A DNA stretch of 38,355 nucleotides from contig CAVEFC010000012.1 in the NCBI GenBank assembly GCA_963614875.1, positions 1 through 38,355 on the forward strand. Direction: 5' to 3'. Position 1 is the stretch's first letter; every line of letters begins with the position of its first letter. This stretch comes from CAG-841 sp963614875. GTDB taxonomy: Bacteria; Bacillota; Clostridia; Oscillospirales; CAG-272. Both the position numbers and the translations under genes were made by a program. Under the pieces are notes generated by a model. That model had not been told where the DNA came from and did no database searches. It was given only the letters and a program-made list of their open reading frames with translations. Shown here piece by piece: positions 22,380-29,133 of this stretch.

Positions 22380-24902
22380 ATGAGTTTAAGAATTGCCCTT
22401 GCGGGCAACCCGAACAGTGGCAAGACCACATTGTTCAACGCTCTTACCGGATCAAACCAGTTCGTAGGTAACTGGCCCGGCGTTACGGTGGAGAAAAAGG
22501 AAGGCAAGCTGAAAAAGCACGACGGCGTTATCATCACCGACCTTCCCGGCATTTATTCTCTTTCCCCCTACACATTGGAGGAAGTTGTTGCAAGAAATTA
22601 TCTGATAGGCGAGCGTCCCGACGCGATTCTCAATATTATAGACGGCACGAACCTTGAAAGAAACCTTTATCTTACAACACAGCTTACCGAGCTCGGCATA
22701 CCTGTTGTTATTGCCATAAATATGATGGACGTTGTAAAGAAAAACGGCGACAAGATAAACACCGCTGAGCTTTCACGTCAGCTCGGATGCAGGATAATCG
22801 AAATTTCGGCGCTCAAGGGCACTGGCATTATGGAGGCGGCGGAAGCCGCAATCGACGCGGCAAAGAACGGAAAGACCGTTCCGATGCACAATTTCTCCGG
22901 CTGTGTCGAGCACGCTATCGCGCATATCGAAGAGGCGGCTGTTCACAATCTTCCCGAAGAGCAGCAGAGATGGTACGCGATAAAGATATTTGAAAGAGAC
23001 GACAAGGTTCTTTCCTCTCTCAATATCGCGCCCGAAACGATGACTCACATAGAAAAGGATATCGCCGCCGCCGAAAAGGAAATGGATGACGATTCCGAAT
23101 CCATAATCACAAACGAAAGATATATTTACATAGGCTCGATAATAAAATCCTGCTACAAGAAAAAGAACGCGGGCAAGCTTACGACCTCCGACAAGATAGA
23201 CAAGGTTGTGACAAACCGCTGGCTCGGACTTCCGATTTTCGCCGCCATTATGTTTATCGTTTACTATCTTTCGATGGTAACCGTCGGCGCGTTTGCGACA
23301 GACTGGATGAACGACGGCGTGTTCGGCGACGGCTGGCACCTGCTCGGCATAGGCTCAAAGGCTTATGAAGAGGCTTCGGGCGAATATTCGGACGCCATGA
23401 ACGCGGTAAACGCATTCGTGGAGGTTGATACCGAAGCGGACGGCTTTGACGCGGCAGCCGTTCTCGAAGCTCTTAAGAATTTCAAGACGGACAAAGAAAA
23501 GGGAACCGTTACGGTTGAAGATGAGGGAACCCTCAAGCAGACGGAAATGACGGTCTACTATTCAAAGATTCCCGAAAATCTTTCAAAGGACGAAAAAGAA
23601 ACGACAATAGGCGTCACTTATCTTGAAGCCGTTGAATATTTTGCAAACAGCAACAGCGAATTTGCAGAGCCCGATCCCGCTTCCTACGGCGTATGGGTTC
23701 CCGGCATTCCCGTTCTTATAGGAAACGGACTTGACGCCGCAAATTCTCCCGAATGGCTCTCAGGACTTATTCTTGACGGTATCGTCGCCGGCGTCGGCGC
23801 GGTTCTCGGATTCGTTCCTCAGATGCTCGTTCTCTTCCTGCTTCTCGCATTCCTCGAAGCGTGCGGCTATATGGCTCGTATCGCATTCGTGCTTGACCGT
23901 ATCTTCCGTAAGTTCGGACTTTCCGGTAAATCCTTTATTCCTATGCTCATCGGTACGGGCTGCGGCGTTCCCGGAATTATGGCTTCGCGTACAATCGAAA
24001 ACGAACGCGACCGCCGTATGACGATAATGACGACAACCTTTATCCCCTGCGGAGCAAAGGTTCCGTTCATCGGAATGATCGCAGGCGCGCTCTTCGGCGG
24101 CTCGGCACTCGTTGCCACAAGCGCATACTTTATAGGTATGGCTGCGATAATCATTTCCGGTATTATGCTCAAGAAGACAAAGATGTTCGCGGGCGATCCT
24201 GCTCCGTTTGTTATGGAGCTTCCCGCATACCATCTTCCCACGGTCGCAAACGTTCTCCGTTCGATGTGGGAGCGCGGCTGGGCGTTCATAAAGAAAGCCG
24301 GCACGGTAATTCTTCTTTCGACGATCTTTGTATGGTTCACATCTTACTTCGGCGTTGTTGACGGAACGTTCCGTATGCTTGCCGAAGACGAGCTTGACAA
24401 ATCGCTTCTTGCGGCTGTCGGCAGCGCAATCTGCTGGATCTTCAAGCCTCTCGGTTGGGGAACATGGCAGGCAACGGTCGCTTCGATCACAGGTCTTGTA
24501 GCTAAGGAAAACATAGTCGGAACAATGAGTATTCTTTACGGTGCATCCGGCAACGTATGGGCTACGCTTGCAGAGAACTTCTCGGGTATCACGGGATATT
24601 CGTTCCTCGTATTCAACCTTCTCTGCGCTCCCTGCTTTGCGGCTATCGGCGCGATCAGGCGTGAAATGAACAGCGCAAAATGGACTTGGTTTGCAATCGG
24701 TTATCAGTGCGGATTCGCTTATGTGATTTCGCTTATGATAAATCAGTTCGGCAATCTGATAAGCAAGCTTGCCGGTAACGACGCAAGCGTAAGCGTTATA
24801 GGCGTTATAGTTTCCGTTGCGCTTCTTGCGGGCATCGTTTATATGCTTGTACGTCCTTACAAGGAAGCTACAAAGCTTACCGAAAAGGTTAAAGTAAAAT
24901 AA
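22380..24902 (+). CDS. feoB: FeoB, ferrous iron transporter with GTPase domain
   Basis: An 840-residue membrane protein that imports Fe(II). The N-terminal G domain has GNPNSGKT (about 9-16), DLPGIYSL and NMMD, followed by a helical linker (to about 275). The membrane part starts near residue 283 and holds the two Gate motifs (LVLFLLLAFLEACGYMARIAF region near 485, and LLSTIFVWFTSYF near 645). Between the first and second membrane helices (about 318-440) there is an extra acidic, mostly hydrophilic segment of about 120 residues, longer than in typical FeoB of about 770 or fewer residues. A GAGAGG site precedes the ATG. Iron-dependent control by operator 3 is likely. Confidence 0.95.
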   Translation: MSLRIALAGNPNSGKTTLFNALTGSNQFVGNWPGVTVEKKEGKLKKHDGVIITDLPGIYSLSPYTLEEVVARNYLIGERPDAILNIIDGTNLERNLYLTTQLTELGIPVVIAINMMDVVKKNGDKINTAELSRQLGCRIIEISALKGTGIMEAAEAAIDAAKNGKTVPMHNFSGCVEHAIAHIEEAAVHNLPEEQQRWYAIKIFERDDKVLSSLNIAPETMTHIEKDIAAAEKEMDDDSESIITNERYIYIGSIIKSCYKKKNAGKLTTSDKIDKVVTNRWLGLPIFAAIMFIVYYLSMVTVGAFATDWMNDGVFGDGWHLLGIGSKAYEEASGEYSDAMNAVNAFVEVDTEADGFDAAAVLEALKNFKTDKEKGTVTVEDEGTLKQTEMTVYYSKIPENLSKDEKETTIGVTYLEAVEYFANSNSEFAEPDPASYGVWVPGIPVLIGNGLDAANSPEWLSGLILDGIVAGVGAVLGFVPQMLVLFLLLAFLEACGYMARIAFVLDRIFRKFGLSGKSFIPMLIGTGCGVPGIMASRTIENERDRRMTIMTTTFIPCGAKVPFIGMIAGALFGGSALVATSAYFIGMAAIIISGIMLKKTKMFAGDPAPFVMELPAYHLPTVANVLRSMWERGWAFIKKAGTVILLSTIFVWFTSYFGVVDGTFRMLAEDELDKSLLAAVGSAICWIFKPLGWGTWQATVASITGLVAKENIVGTMSILYGASGNVWATLAENFSGITGYSFLVFNLLCAPCFAAIGAIRREMNSAKWTWFAIGYQCGFAYVISLMINQFGNLISKLAGNDASVSVIGVIVSVALLAGIVYMLVRPYKEATKLTEKVKVK

Positions 24903-24930
24903 AAACAATTTGTGAAAGGAGCTGTGCTTT

Positions 24931-25116
24931 ATGTTTGCATGGATTGCGGAAAATATCTGGACGATAATTATCTGCGCCGCACTTGTACTTGTTGTCGCGG
25001 CGATAATCGTCGGGCTTGTAAAGGATAAGAAAAAGGGCAAATCGTCCTGCGGATGCAATTGCGCTCACTGCGCTATGGCGGGCTCCTGCCACGCAGGCGA
25101 TACGAAAAAACACTGA
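24931..25116 (+). CDS. FeoB-associated Cys-rich membrane protein
   Basis: A 61-residue protein with one N-terminal transmembrane helix (ENIWTIIICAALVLVVAAIIVG), a basic patch (KDKKKGK) and a cysteine cluster (CGCNCAHCAMAGSC). This pairing with feoB is a known annotation class, and the exposed cysteines probably bind iron or another metal for FeoB. Its AAAGGAG site lies about nine bases before the ATG, and it starts 28 bases after feoB. It is the usual third partner in Clostridia, comparable in position to FeoC. Confidence 0.9.
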   Translation: MFAWIAENIWTIIICAALVLVVAAIIVGLVKDKKKGKSSCGCNCAHCAMAGSCHAGDTKKH

Positions 25117-25123
25117 AAATGCC

Positions 25124-25146
25124 GCGGGAGGCGCACAGCCTCCCGC
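25124..25146 (+). other. Strong hairpin without a T-run after the Cys-rich protein gene
   Basis: A nine-pair perfect stem, GCGGGAGGC and GCCTCCCGC, with a GCACA loop, eight bases past the stop. There is no T-run, so it is more likely a 3'-end stabiliser or processing site than a terminator. Confidence 0.6.
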
Positions 25147-25161
25147 ACATTCAAGCCAATC

Positions 25162-25179
25162 GGTTAGCAAAGGCTAACC
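25162..25179 (+). promoter_or_regulatory. Palindromic operator 4, upstream of the 46-residue gene
   Basis: GGTTAGC AAAG GCTAACC, a perfect 7-4-7 palindrome that matches operator 1 in every arm base. It stands 37 bases before the start at 25217. Confidence 0.75.
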
Positions 25180-25216
25180 TTGTCGTTGCGAAAAAGAACA
25201 TAAAGGAGGTTTTCTT

Positions 25217-25357
25217 ATGTGTGGCGAAATAATTACGGCTGTCGGAGCATTTGCGCTTTCGGTCACCGTATGCGCGGTAAAAAGCTGTATGAAACAAATT
25301 GCCGCAAAAAGCGGCGCACGGGAAAAGGATGATAAAGATGATCAGAACTGTTCTTAA
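25217..25357 (+). CDS. 46-residue Cys-containing membrane protein in the feo operon
   Basis: ATG at 25217 with a near-perfect AAAGGAGGT site seven bases upstream. The product MCGEIITAVGAFALSVTV... has one short hydrophobic helix (about 5-22) followed by cysteines (VCAVKSC), a basic patch and an acidic end (EKDDKDDQNC). It resembles the FeoB-associated Cys-rich protein in plan: a membrane anchor with cysteines. Its end overlaps the start of the next gene by 20 bases, so the two are translationally coupled. The strong ribosome site and the operator upstream argue that it is real. Function unknown; metal handling is plausible. Confidence 0.72.
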   Translation: MCGEIITAVGAFALSVTVCAVKSCMKQIAAKSGAREKDDKDDQNCS

Positions 25358-25601
25358 AATAGACGGAATGATGTGCGGAATGTGCGAATCGCACATAAAT
25401 GACTGCATACGCCGCAATTTTGCGGTAAAGAAGGTTTCGTCATCGCACACAAAGGGCGAAACGGTTATTCTTTCGGAAACGGAGCCCGATATGGCAAAGC
25501 TTAAGGCGGTTATCGCCGAAACGGGCTACGGGCTTATAAGCGTTGAATCGGAACCGGCTGAAAAAAAGTCGGGACTGCTTGGTTTGTTTAAGAAAAGGTA
25601 A
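25338..25601 (+). CDS. Heavy-metal-associated (HMA) domain protein
   Basis: An 87-residue ferredoxin-like-fold protein with the metal site GMMCGMCESHI (Cys 13 and 16), as in copper chaperones and the N-terminal domains of metal P-type ATPases. The remainder fits the fold (VSSSHTKGETVILSETE, VIAETGYGLISVE), with a basic tail (LLGLFKKR). The start is the ATG at 25338, with AAAAGG about nine bases before it; upstream in-frame ATGs at 25299 and 25329 lack sites. It overlaps the end of the 46-residue gene. Its place in an iron operon is unusual for an HMA protein and points to handling a second metal or to a heavy-metal role for its neighbour. Confidence 0.85.
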   Translation: MIRTVLKIDGMMCGMCESHINDCIRRNFAVKKVSSSHTKGETVILSETEPDMAKLKAVIAETGYGLISVESEPAEKKSGLLGLFKKR

Positions 25602-25667
25602 GAGAAAATTCTCCGTTCTCCTGCATATTTTCCTACGTATTTTTGAGACTGAGCCCTCGGAAAATAC

Positions 25668-25710
25668 AAAAAAACACGCCCTGTCGCGTATGCGGCAGGG
25701 CGTGTTTTTT
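25668..25710 (+). terminator. Terminator of the feo operon, probably bidirectional
   Basis: A long stem (AAAAAACACGCCCTG paired with CAGGGCGTGTTTTTT) and a central loop, with an A-run on the left and a T-run on the right. It separates the feo operon from the convergent acyl-CoA synthetase gene, whose stop is at 25713. Confidence 0.9.
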
Positions 25711-25712
25711 GA

Positions 25713-27368
25713 TTATTGATTGCTGTTACGGATTATCTTGTTGCTTGTTGTCTTGGGGAAGGGTTCTTTGCGTATAACAACCTTCGTTATCTTTTTGTAG
25801 TTCGGAAGCTCGGCGAGCGCTTCGGATATGAGCGCTTTGACTTCGCTTTCGGTTTTTTCTTCGTTCAGATATACCTCGGCTTCAAGCGCATGCTCGTCGC
25901 CCTTGCTGTTTTTGAGTCCGCGGACGACAACCTCGGCGACGCAGTCGATGTTCATTATGAGATTTTCGATCTCTTCCGGATAGATATTCTTGCCGTTTGA
26001 AAGAACGATTATATTCTTCTTTCTGCCGGTTATGCATATCTGATCGTCGTCGGTGATATAGCCGTAGTCGCCGGTGAAGAACCATCCGTCGCGGATGGCT
26101 TCCGCCGTTTTATCGGGCATTTTGTAATAGCCGAGCATAACGACGTCGCCCTTTACGGCGATTTCGCCTATGCCTTCCTCGTTCGGCTCGTCTATACGCC
26201 ATTGCAGGCACGCAAGATGATGGCCTGCTGTGTTGAAATCGTTTGAGCTTTCGTCGTTTACGGAAACGAGAGGAGAACATTCGGTAATGCCGTAGCCGCC
26301 CGTCATCGGAATTCCGATATCATTGAAGAATTCGCCCATTTCGGGACGTATCGGCGCGCCGCCGCAGACTATCTTGCGGAGGTTTCCGCCGAAGAGATCG
26401 TGAAGCTCCTTAAAGAGCTTGGGACGAAGATCGATTCCGAGCTTGAGCGCGGCTTTCGATATCTTTACGCCCTTTTTGAAGGCTTTCAGCTTGCCCTTTT
26501 CCTTTAAGTTTTTCATTATGAGGAAGTAAATAAACTCTGCTATTGCGGGAACGATGTATATATTCGTGGGATGATAGAGCTGCATATCGGAAACGAGCTC
26601 GCGCATTACGGAGTTTATGCAGAGCGTAGAATGGAAATGAATGTTTACGAGAATGTCGCACACGGATTCGTATGTGTGATGATAGGGAAGAATGGAAAGG
26701 GCGACGTCGTATATTCTCGAAACCTGCATTCCGTAATAAACGCCGCTTACAAGGTTATGCTCGGAGAGCATTACGCCCTTTGCAATTCCCGTTGTGCCTG
26801 ACGTATATACAAGCATTTTAAGCTCGTTTTCGTCGCTTTTCAGGCTGTCGTAGGCGGTCTTGTCCAGCTTTGCGCCTTCCGCCAAAAGACGCTTGTACGA
26901 AATTATTCCGTCTGTGTCCTCGTCTATATCAAAGCAGATAAACGCCTTGATATTGGGCAGAGAGGCTTTGTTTTCGACAAACCAATCCATATACTGCTTG
27001 CTGAAAAATACCGCTTCGCTTTCGCTGTCTGTGAGAAGGTGAAGCTTTTCCTTAGTCGTAAGCTGACGGTCTATCGGAACGAATACTCCGGCAGACTGAA
27101 GCACTGTAAGATAGGTTACTATCCAGTCGTAACGGTTTTCGCTGACGATCGCTATATGCGACGAGCCGAGTCCCATTGCGGTAAGCGAAGCGCCGAGCGC
27201 CTCGACTGTCTGATAAAATTCGATATACGTCACCTCGCGGATGGTGCCGTCGGGATTTTTGAATTTGTACGCGAATTTTTCTCCGTCTTCATTTACAGCC
27301 ATCCAGAGCATTTCGCGGATGGACGAAAACGGTTTTATGGGTTCAAGTTCTTTTTTCTTTTTTGCCAT
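25713..27368 (-). CDS. Long-chain acyl-CoA synthetase-like AMP-binding enzyme
   Basis: A 551-residue adenylate-forming enzyme that activates a carboxylic acid, probably a fatty acid, to its acyl-CoA through an acyl-AMP. Core motifs are in order: the P-loop MLVYTSGTTGIAKGVML (about 187-203), GGYGITECSP (about 352), FTGDYGYI (about 428), TGRKKNIIVLSNGKNIYPEE (about 448) and the catalytic C-terminal Lys in KTTSNKIIR. It has no obvious membrane segment. The ATG at 27366-27368 has AAAGGAG upstream. It is transcribed alone, and its substrate cannot be told more precisely; some homologues act on acyl-ACP instead. Confidence 0.92.
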   Translation of the reverse strand: MAKKKKELEPIKPFSSIREMLWMAVNEDGEKFAYKFKNPDGTIREVTYIEFYQTVEALGASLTAMGLGSSHIAIVSENRYDWIVTYLTVLQSAGVFVPIDRQLTTKEKLHLLTDSESEAVFFSKQYMDWFVENKASLPNIKAFICFDIDEDTDGIISYKRLLAEGAKLDKTAYDSLKSDENELKMLVYTSGTTGIAKGVMLSEHNLVSGVYYGMQVSRIYDVALSILPYHHTYESVCDILVNIHFHSTLCINSVMRELVSDMQLYHPTNIYIVPAIAEFIYFLIMKNLKEKGKLKAFKKGVKISKAALKLGIDLRPKLFKELHDLFGGNLRKIVCGGAPIRPEMGEFFNDIGIPMTGGYGITECSPLVSVNDESSNDFNTAGHHLACLQWRIDEPNEEGIGEIAVKGDVVMLGYYKMPDKTAEAIRDGWFFTGDYGYITDDDQICITGRKKNIIVLSNGKNIYPEEIENLIMNIDCVAEVVVRGLKNSKGDEHALEAEVYLNEEKTESEVKALISEALAELPNYKKITKVVIRKEPFPKTTSNKIIRNSNQ

Positions 27369-27433
27369 AACGGGTAAATCTCCTTTTGAGAATAAATTTA
27401 ATAAAAAGCCGGCGTTTTGTCCGAAAACCTGTA

Positions 27434-27462
27434 TTGTATTTTGAAAAACAATATGTTATAAT
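27434..27462 (+). promoter_or_regulatory. Sigma-A promoter for the HTH membrane protein
   Basis: TTGTAT, a 17-base spacer and a perfect TATAAT on the plus strand. A leader of about 145 bases would follow, including a weak GTAGAG/CTCTAC hairpin near 27567-27591 just before the ribosome site. Confidence 0.75.
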
Positions 27463-27618
27463 AAAAATAACGGTAAAAAACGCAACCACGATGAAATTAT
27501 ATAACCGCAGCAAATCAATATCAAGAAACAGTGCAAAATCTTTTGTAAACCGATAAAACCTTCCGCAGTAGAGCGACAAAAAGCGACTCTACGGGGAGTA
27601 GAGAGGAGAAATCCGGCA

Positions 27619-28284
27619 GTGCAGGACTTAAAACAGCTCATAGGAAAGAACATAACAAGGCTGAGAACGTCGTCGAAGCTGACTCAGGCGGAGTTTGCCG
27701 AGCAGCTGAATTATACGGATAAGGCGGTATCGAAATGGGAACGCGGCGAATCGATTCCCGACATAGTTATATTAAAGCAGATAGCCGATATGTTCGGCGT
27801 GAATGTTGATTATCTTCTTTCCGAGCATCGTGACGACGAAAAGCCGGTGGCGATGGCGGAGAAGAAAATCCGCGACCGCAACCATTTTATAATAGCGCTT
27901 ATGGCGATAGTCATAGTGTGGTTTCTGGCGGTGTTCGTCTATTTTCTCGCGGATTCCGTTTCGGGAATTCATCTCTGGCAGGCGTATCTTGTCGCGGTGC
28001 CGGTGTCGGCTATAGTCGCGCTCGTCTTCAATTCGATATGGGGAAAGGCGCGGGCAAACTACATAATAATATCGGTGCTGATGTGGTCGGCGCTGATAAC
28101 CTTCTATGTGCTTCTTCTCAGGTACAATATATGGACAATATTCCTGCTCGGAATCCCGGGGCAGACGTCGGTGATTCTGTGGGCTTGTCTCGGAGTCGGC
28201 AAGACCGAAAGCGCGGCAAAGCCAAAGCCCGTAAAAAAGACATGTGCGGATTCCGACGAAAGCGCGGAGGTTCAGCCTGAATAA
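27619..28284 (+). CDS. XRE-type regulator with C-terminal membrane helices
   Basis: A 221-residue protein. Residues 1-70 form a Cro/C1-type helix-turn-helix (KLTQAEFAEQLNYTDKAVSKW with the linker ESIPDIVILKQIADMFGV). Then four hydrophobic segments follow (about 90-190), and a charged C-terminal tail is rich in Lys and Glu. Proteins of this plan are widespread in Firmicutes, and I know of no settled function. It uses a GTG start at 27619 with GAGGAG ten bases upstream. A terminator at 28292-28322 ends it before the phage-derived operon; whether it regulates that operon is unknown. Confidence 0.88.
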   Translation: MQDLKQLIGKNITRLRTSSKLTQAEFAEQLNYTDKAVSKWERGESIPDIVILKQIADMFGVNVDYLLSEHRDDEKPVAMAEKKIRDRNHFIIALMAIVIVWFLAVFVYFLADSVSGIHLWQAYLVAVPVSAIVALVFNSIWGKARANYIIISVLMWSALITFYVLLLRYNIWTIFLLGIPGQTSVILWACLGVGKTESAAKPKPVKKTCADSDESAEVQPE

Positions 28285-28291
28285 ATTTTAT

Positions 28292-28322
28292 AAAGCGTCC
28301 GAAGAGTCGGGCGCTTGTTTTT
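28292..28322 (+). terminator. Terminator of the HTH membrane protein gene
   Basis: AAGCGTCCGA, an AGAG loop and TCGGGCGCTT (one wobble), then GTTTTTG, just past the stop. Confidence 0.82.
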
Positions 28323-28384
28323 GCCTTTGTCGCTTTGAAAGCGCGGACAAAAGCGGCGCCTTGCGTCTTTTTGATAATAAAAAA

Positions 28385-28398
28385 CGAACAAATGTTTG
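28385..28398 (+). promoter_or_regulatory. LexA (SOS) box 1
   Basis: CGAACAAATGTTTG matches the Gram-positive LexA consensus CGAACRNRYGTTYG at all 14 positions. It lies just upstream of the -35 hexamer. Confidence 0.85.
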
Positions 28399-28406
28399 AT
28401 AAATCG

Positions 28407-28435
28407 TTGACAAACGAACAAATGTGTGGTATAAT
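28407..28435 (+). promoter_or_regulatory. Strong sigma-A promoter of the phage-derived operon
   Basis: A perfect TTGACA, a 17-base spacer, and a perfect TATAAT. The spacer is occupied by LexA box 2, so a bound repressor would block polymerase. Confidence 0.93.
28415..28428 (+). promoter_or_regulatory. LexA (SOS) box 2, within the promoter spacer
   Basis: CGAACAAATGTGTG fits the LexA consensus with a single mismatch (G for T in the right arm). It lies exactly 30 bases after box 1, about three turns of the helix, and fits between -35 and -10. Confidence 0.8.
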
Positions 28436-28481
28436 ACGGTCACGGTAAGGGAAAACCAAAGAAAAGGAGGGTGGCGGTCAT

Positions 28482-28706
28482 ATGAACGTACCATATCAGA
28501 GAAAAAGCGAGGAAAGGCGCAGTCACAACGGAGTGATCGCCTATTGCGACCATTGCGGGCATGCGATATATTCGCCCGATGACGCCGTTGTCGTTGAAGC
28601 TACCGACGAAATAATTCATACCGGTTGCTGGGAAGAATATTCCGATGAGCATATGTTCGATTTTGTTGTAAAGGTTTCGGAAAAGACCGATTATTCAGAC
28701 ATATAA
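28482..28706 (+). CDS. Small zinc-ribbon-like protein, first gene of the SOS operon
   Basis: A 74-residue soluble protein. CDHCGHAIYSPDD (about 22-34) and HTGCWEEY (about 46-53) give a Cys-X2-Cys and His-X2-Cys arrangement typical of a small zinc-ribbon fold. The acidic C-terminus (SDEHMFDFVVKVSEKTDYSD) has no further motif. AAGGAGGG precedes the ATG by about ten bases. It lies 47 bases after the LexA-controlled promoter and one base before the TerS gene, so it will be the first product made on SOS induction. The function is unknown; a regulator, nuclease accessory or packaging cofactor are possibilities. Confidence 0.85.
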   Translation: MNVPYQRKSEERRSHNGVIAYCDHCGHAIYSPDDAVVVEATDEIIHTGCWEEYSDEHMFDFVVKVSEKTDYSDI

Positions 28707-28707
28707 G

Positions 28708-29133
28708 GTGAGCGGAAAAAAGAAACTGTCGCCGTCCGAATTCGCAAGGAGGGCTGCCGATTATTTTGCGGAGTGCGACAGACCGTATTCTTCCGCCGCC
28801 TGCAAAAGCTGTGCCGATACGGCCGGCGGCGACAGGTGCGTGAAATGCGGCAAAAACAAGTCGCGGCCTTATACGCTTTCGGGGCTTTGTCTTGCTCTCG
28901 GAATAACAAAGAATACGTTTTATTCGCTGAGGCAGAACAGATCGTATTGCGAAGGCGTGGAAATGGCGATGCTGAAAATAGAAGCTTATATCGAAGAAGG
29001 CGGAGTATCCGGCGATATAGCAGGAGCCGTGGCTCTTGCCGAGCTGAAAGAAAATTTCGGCTGGGGAGGGGAAAAAACTTCTTCTTCCGTGGAAATAGTG
29101 CTTGACGGAGAGGCGGGAGTCCTTGCGGGATAG
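28708..29133 (+). CDS. Small terminase subunit-like protein with a zinc knuckle
   Basis: A 141-residue protein. The central helix-turn-helix (YTLSGLCLALGITKNTFYSL, about residues 55-74) matches the DNA-binding domain of small terminases, which recognise the DNA to be packaged. An insert before it (CKSCADTAGGDRCVKCGKNK, about 32-51) has two Cys-X2-Cys pairs that would bind zinc, an unusual feature in this family. The rest is helical oligomerisation-like (AGAVALAELKENFGWGG). It uses a GTG start at 28708, one base after the preceding stop and with no separate ribosome site, so translation is coupled. Its end overlaps the TerL start by 32 bases. Confidence 0.82.
   Translation: MSGKKKLSPSEFARRAADYFAECDRPYSSAACKSCADTAGGDRCVKCGKNKSRPYTLSGLCLALGITKNTFYSLRQNRSYCEGVEMAMLKIEAYIEEGGVSGDIAGAVALAELKENFGWGGEKTSSSVEIVLDGEAGVLAG

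Noticed and set aside
28385..28428. Direct repeats of ACGAACAAATGT as iterons or a CRISPR-like pair
   Set aside because: Only two copies exist; they are LexA-type palindromes fitting the promoter geometry.
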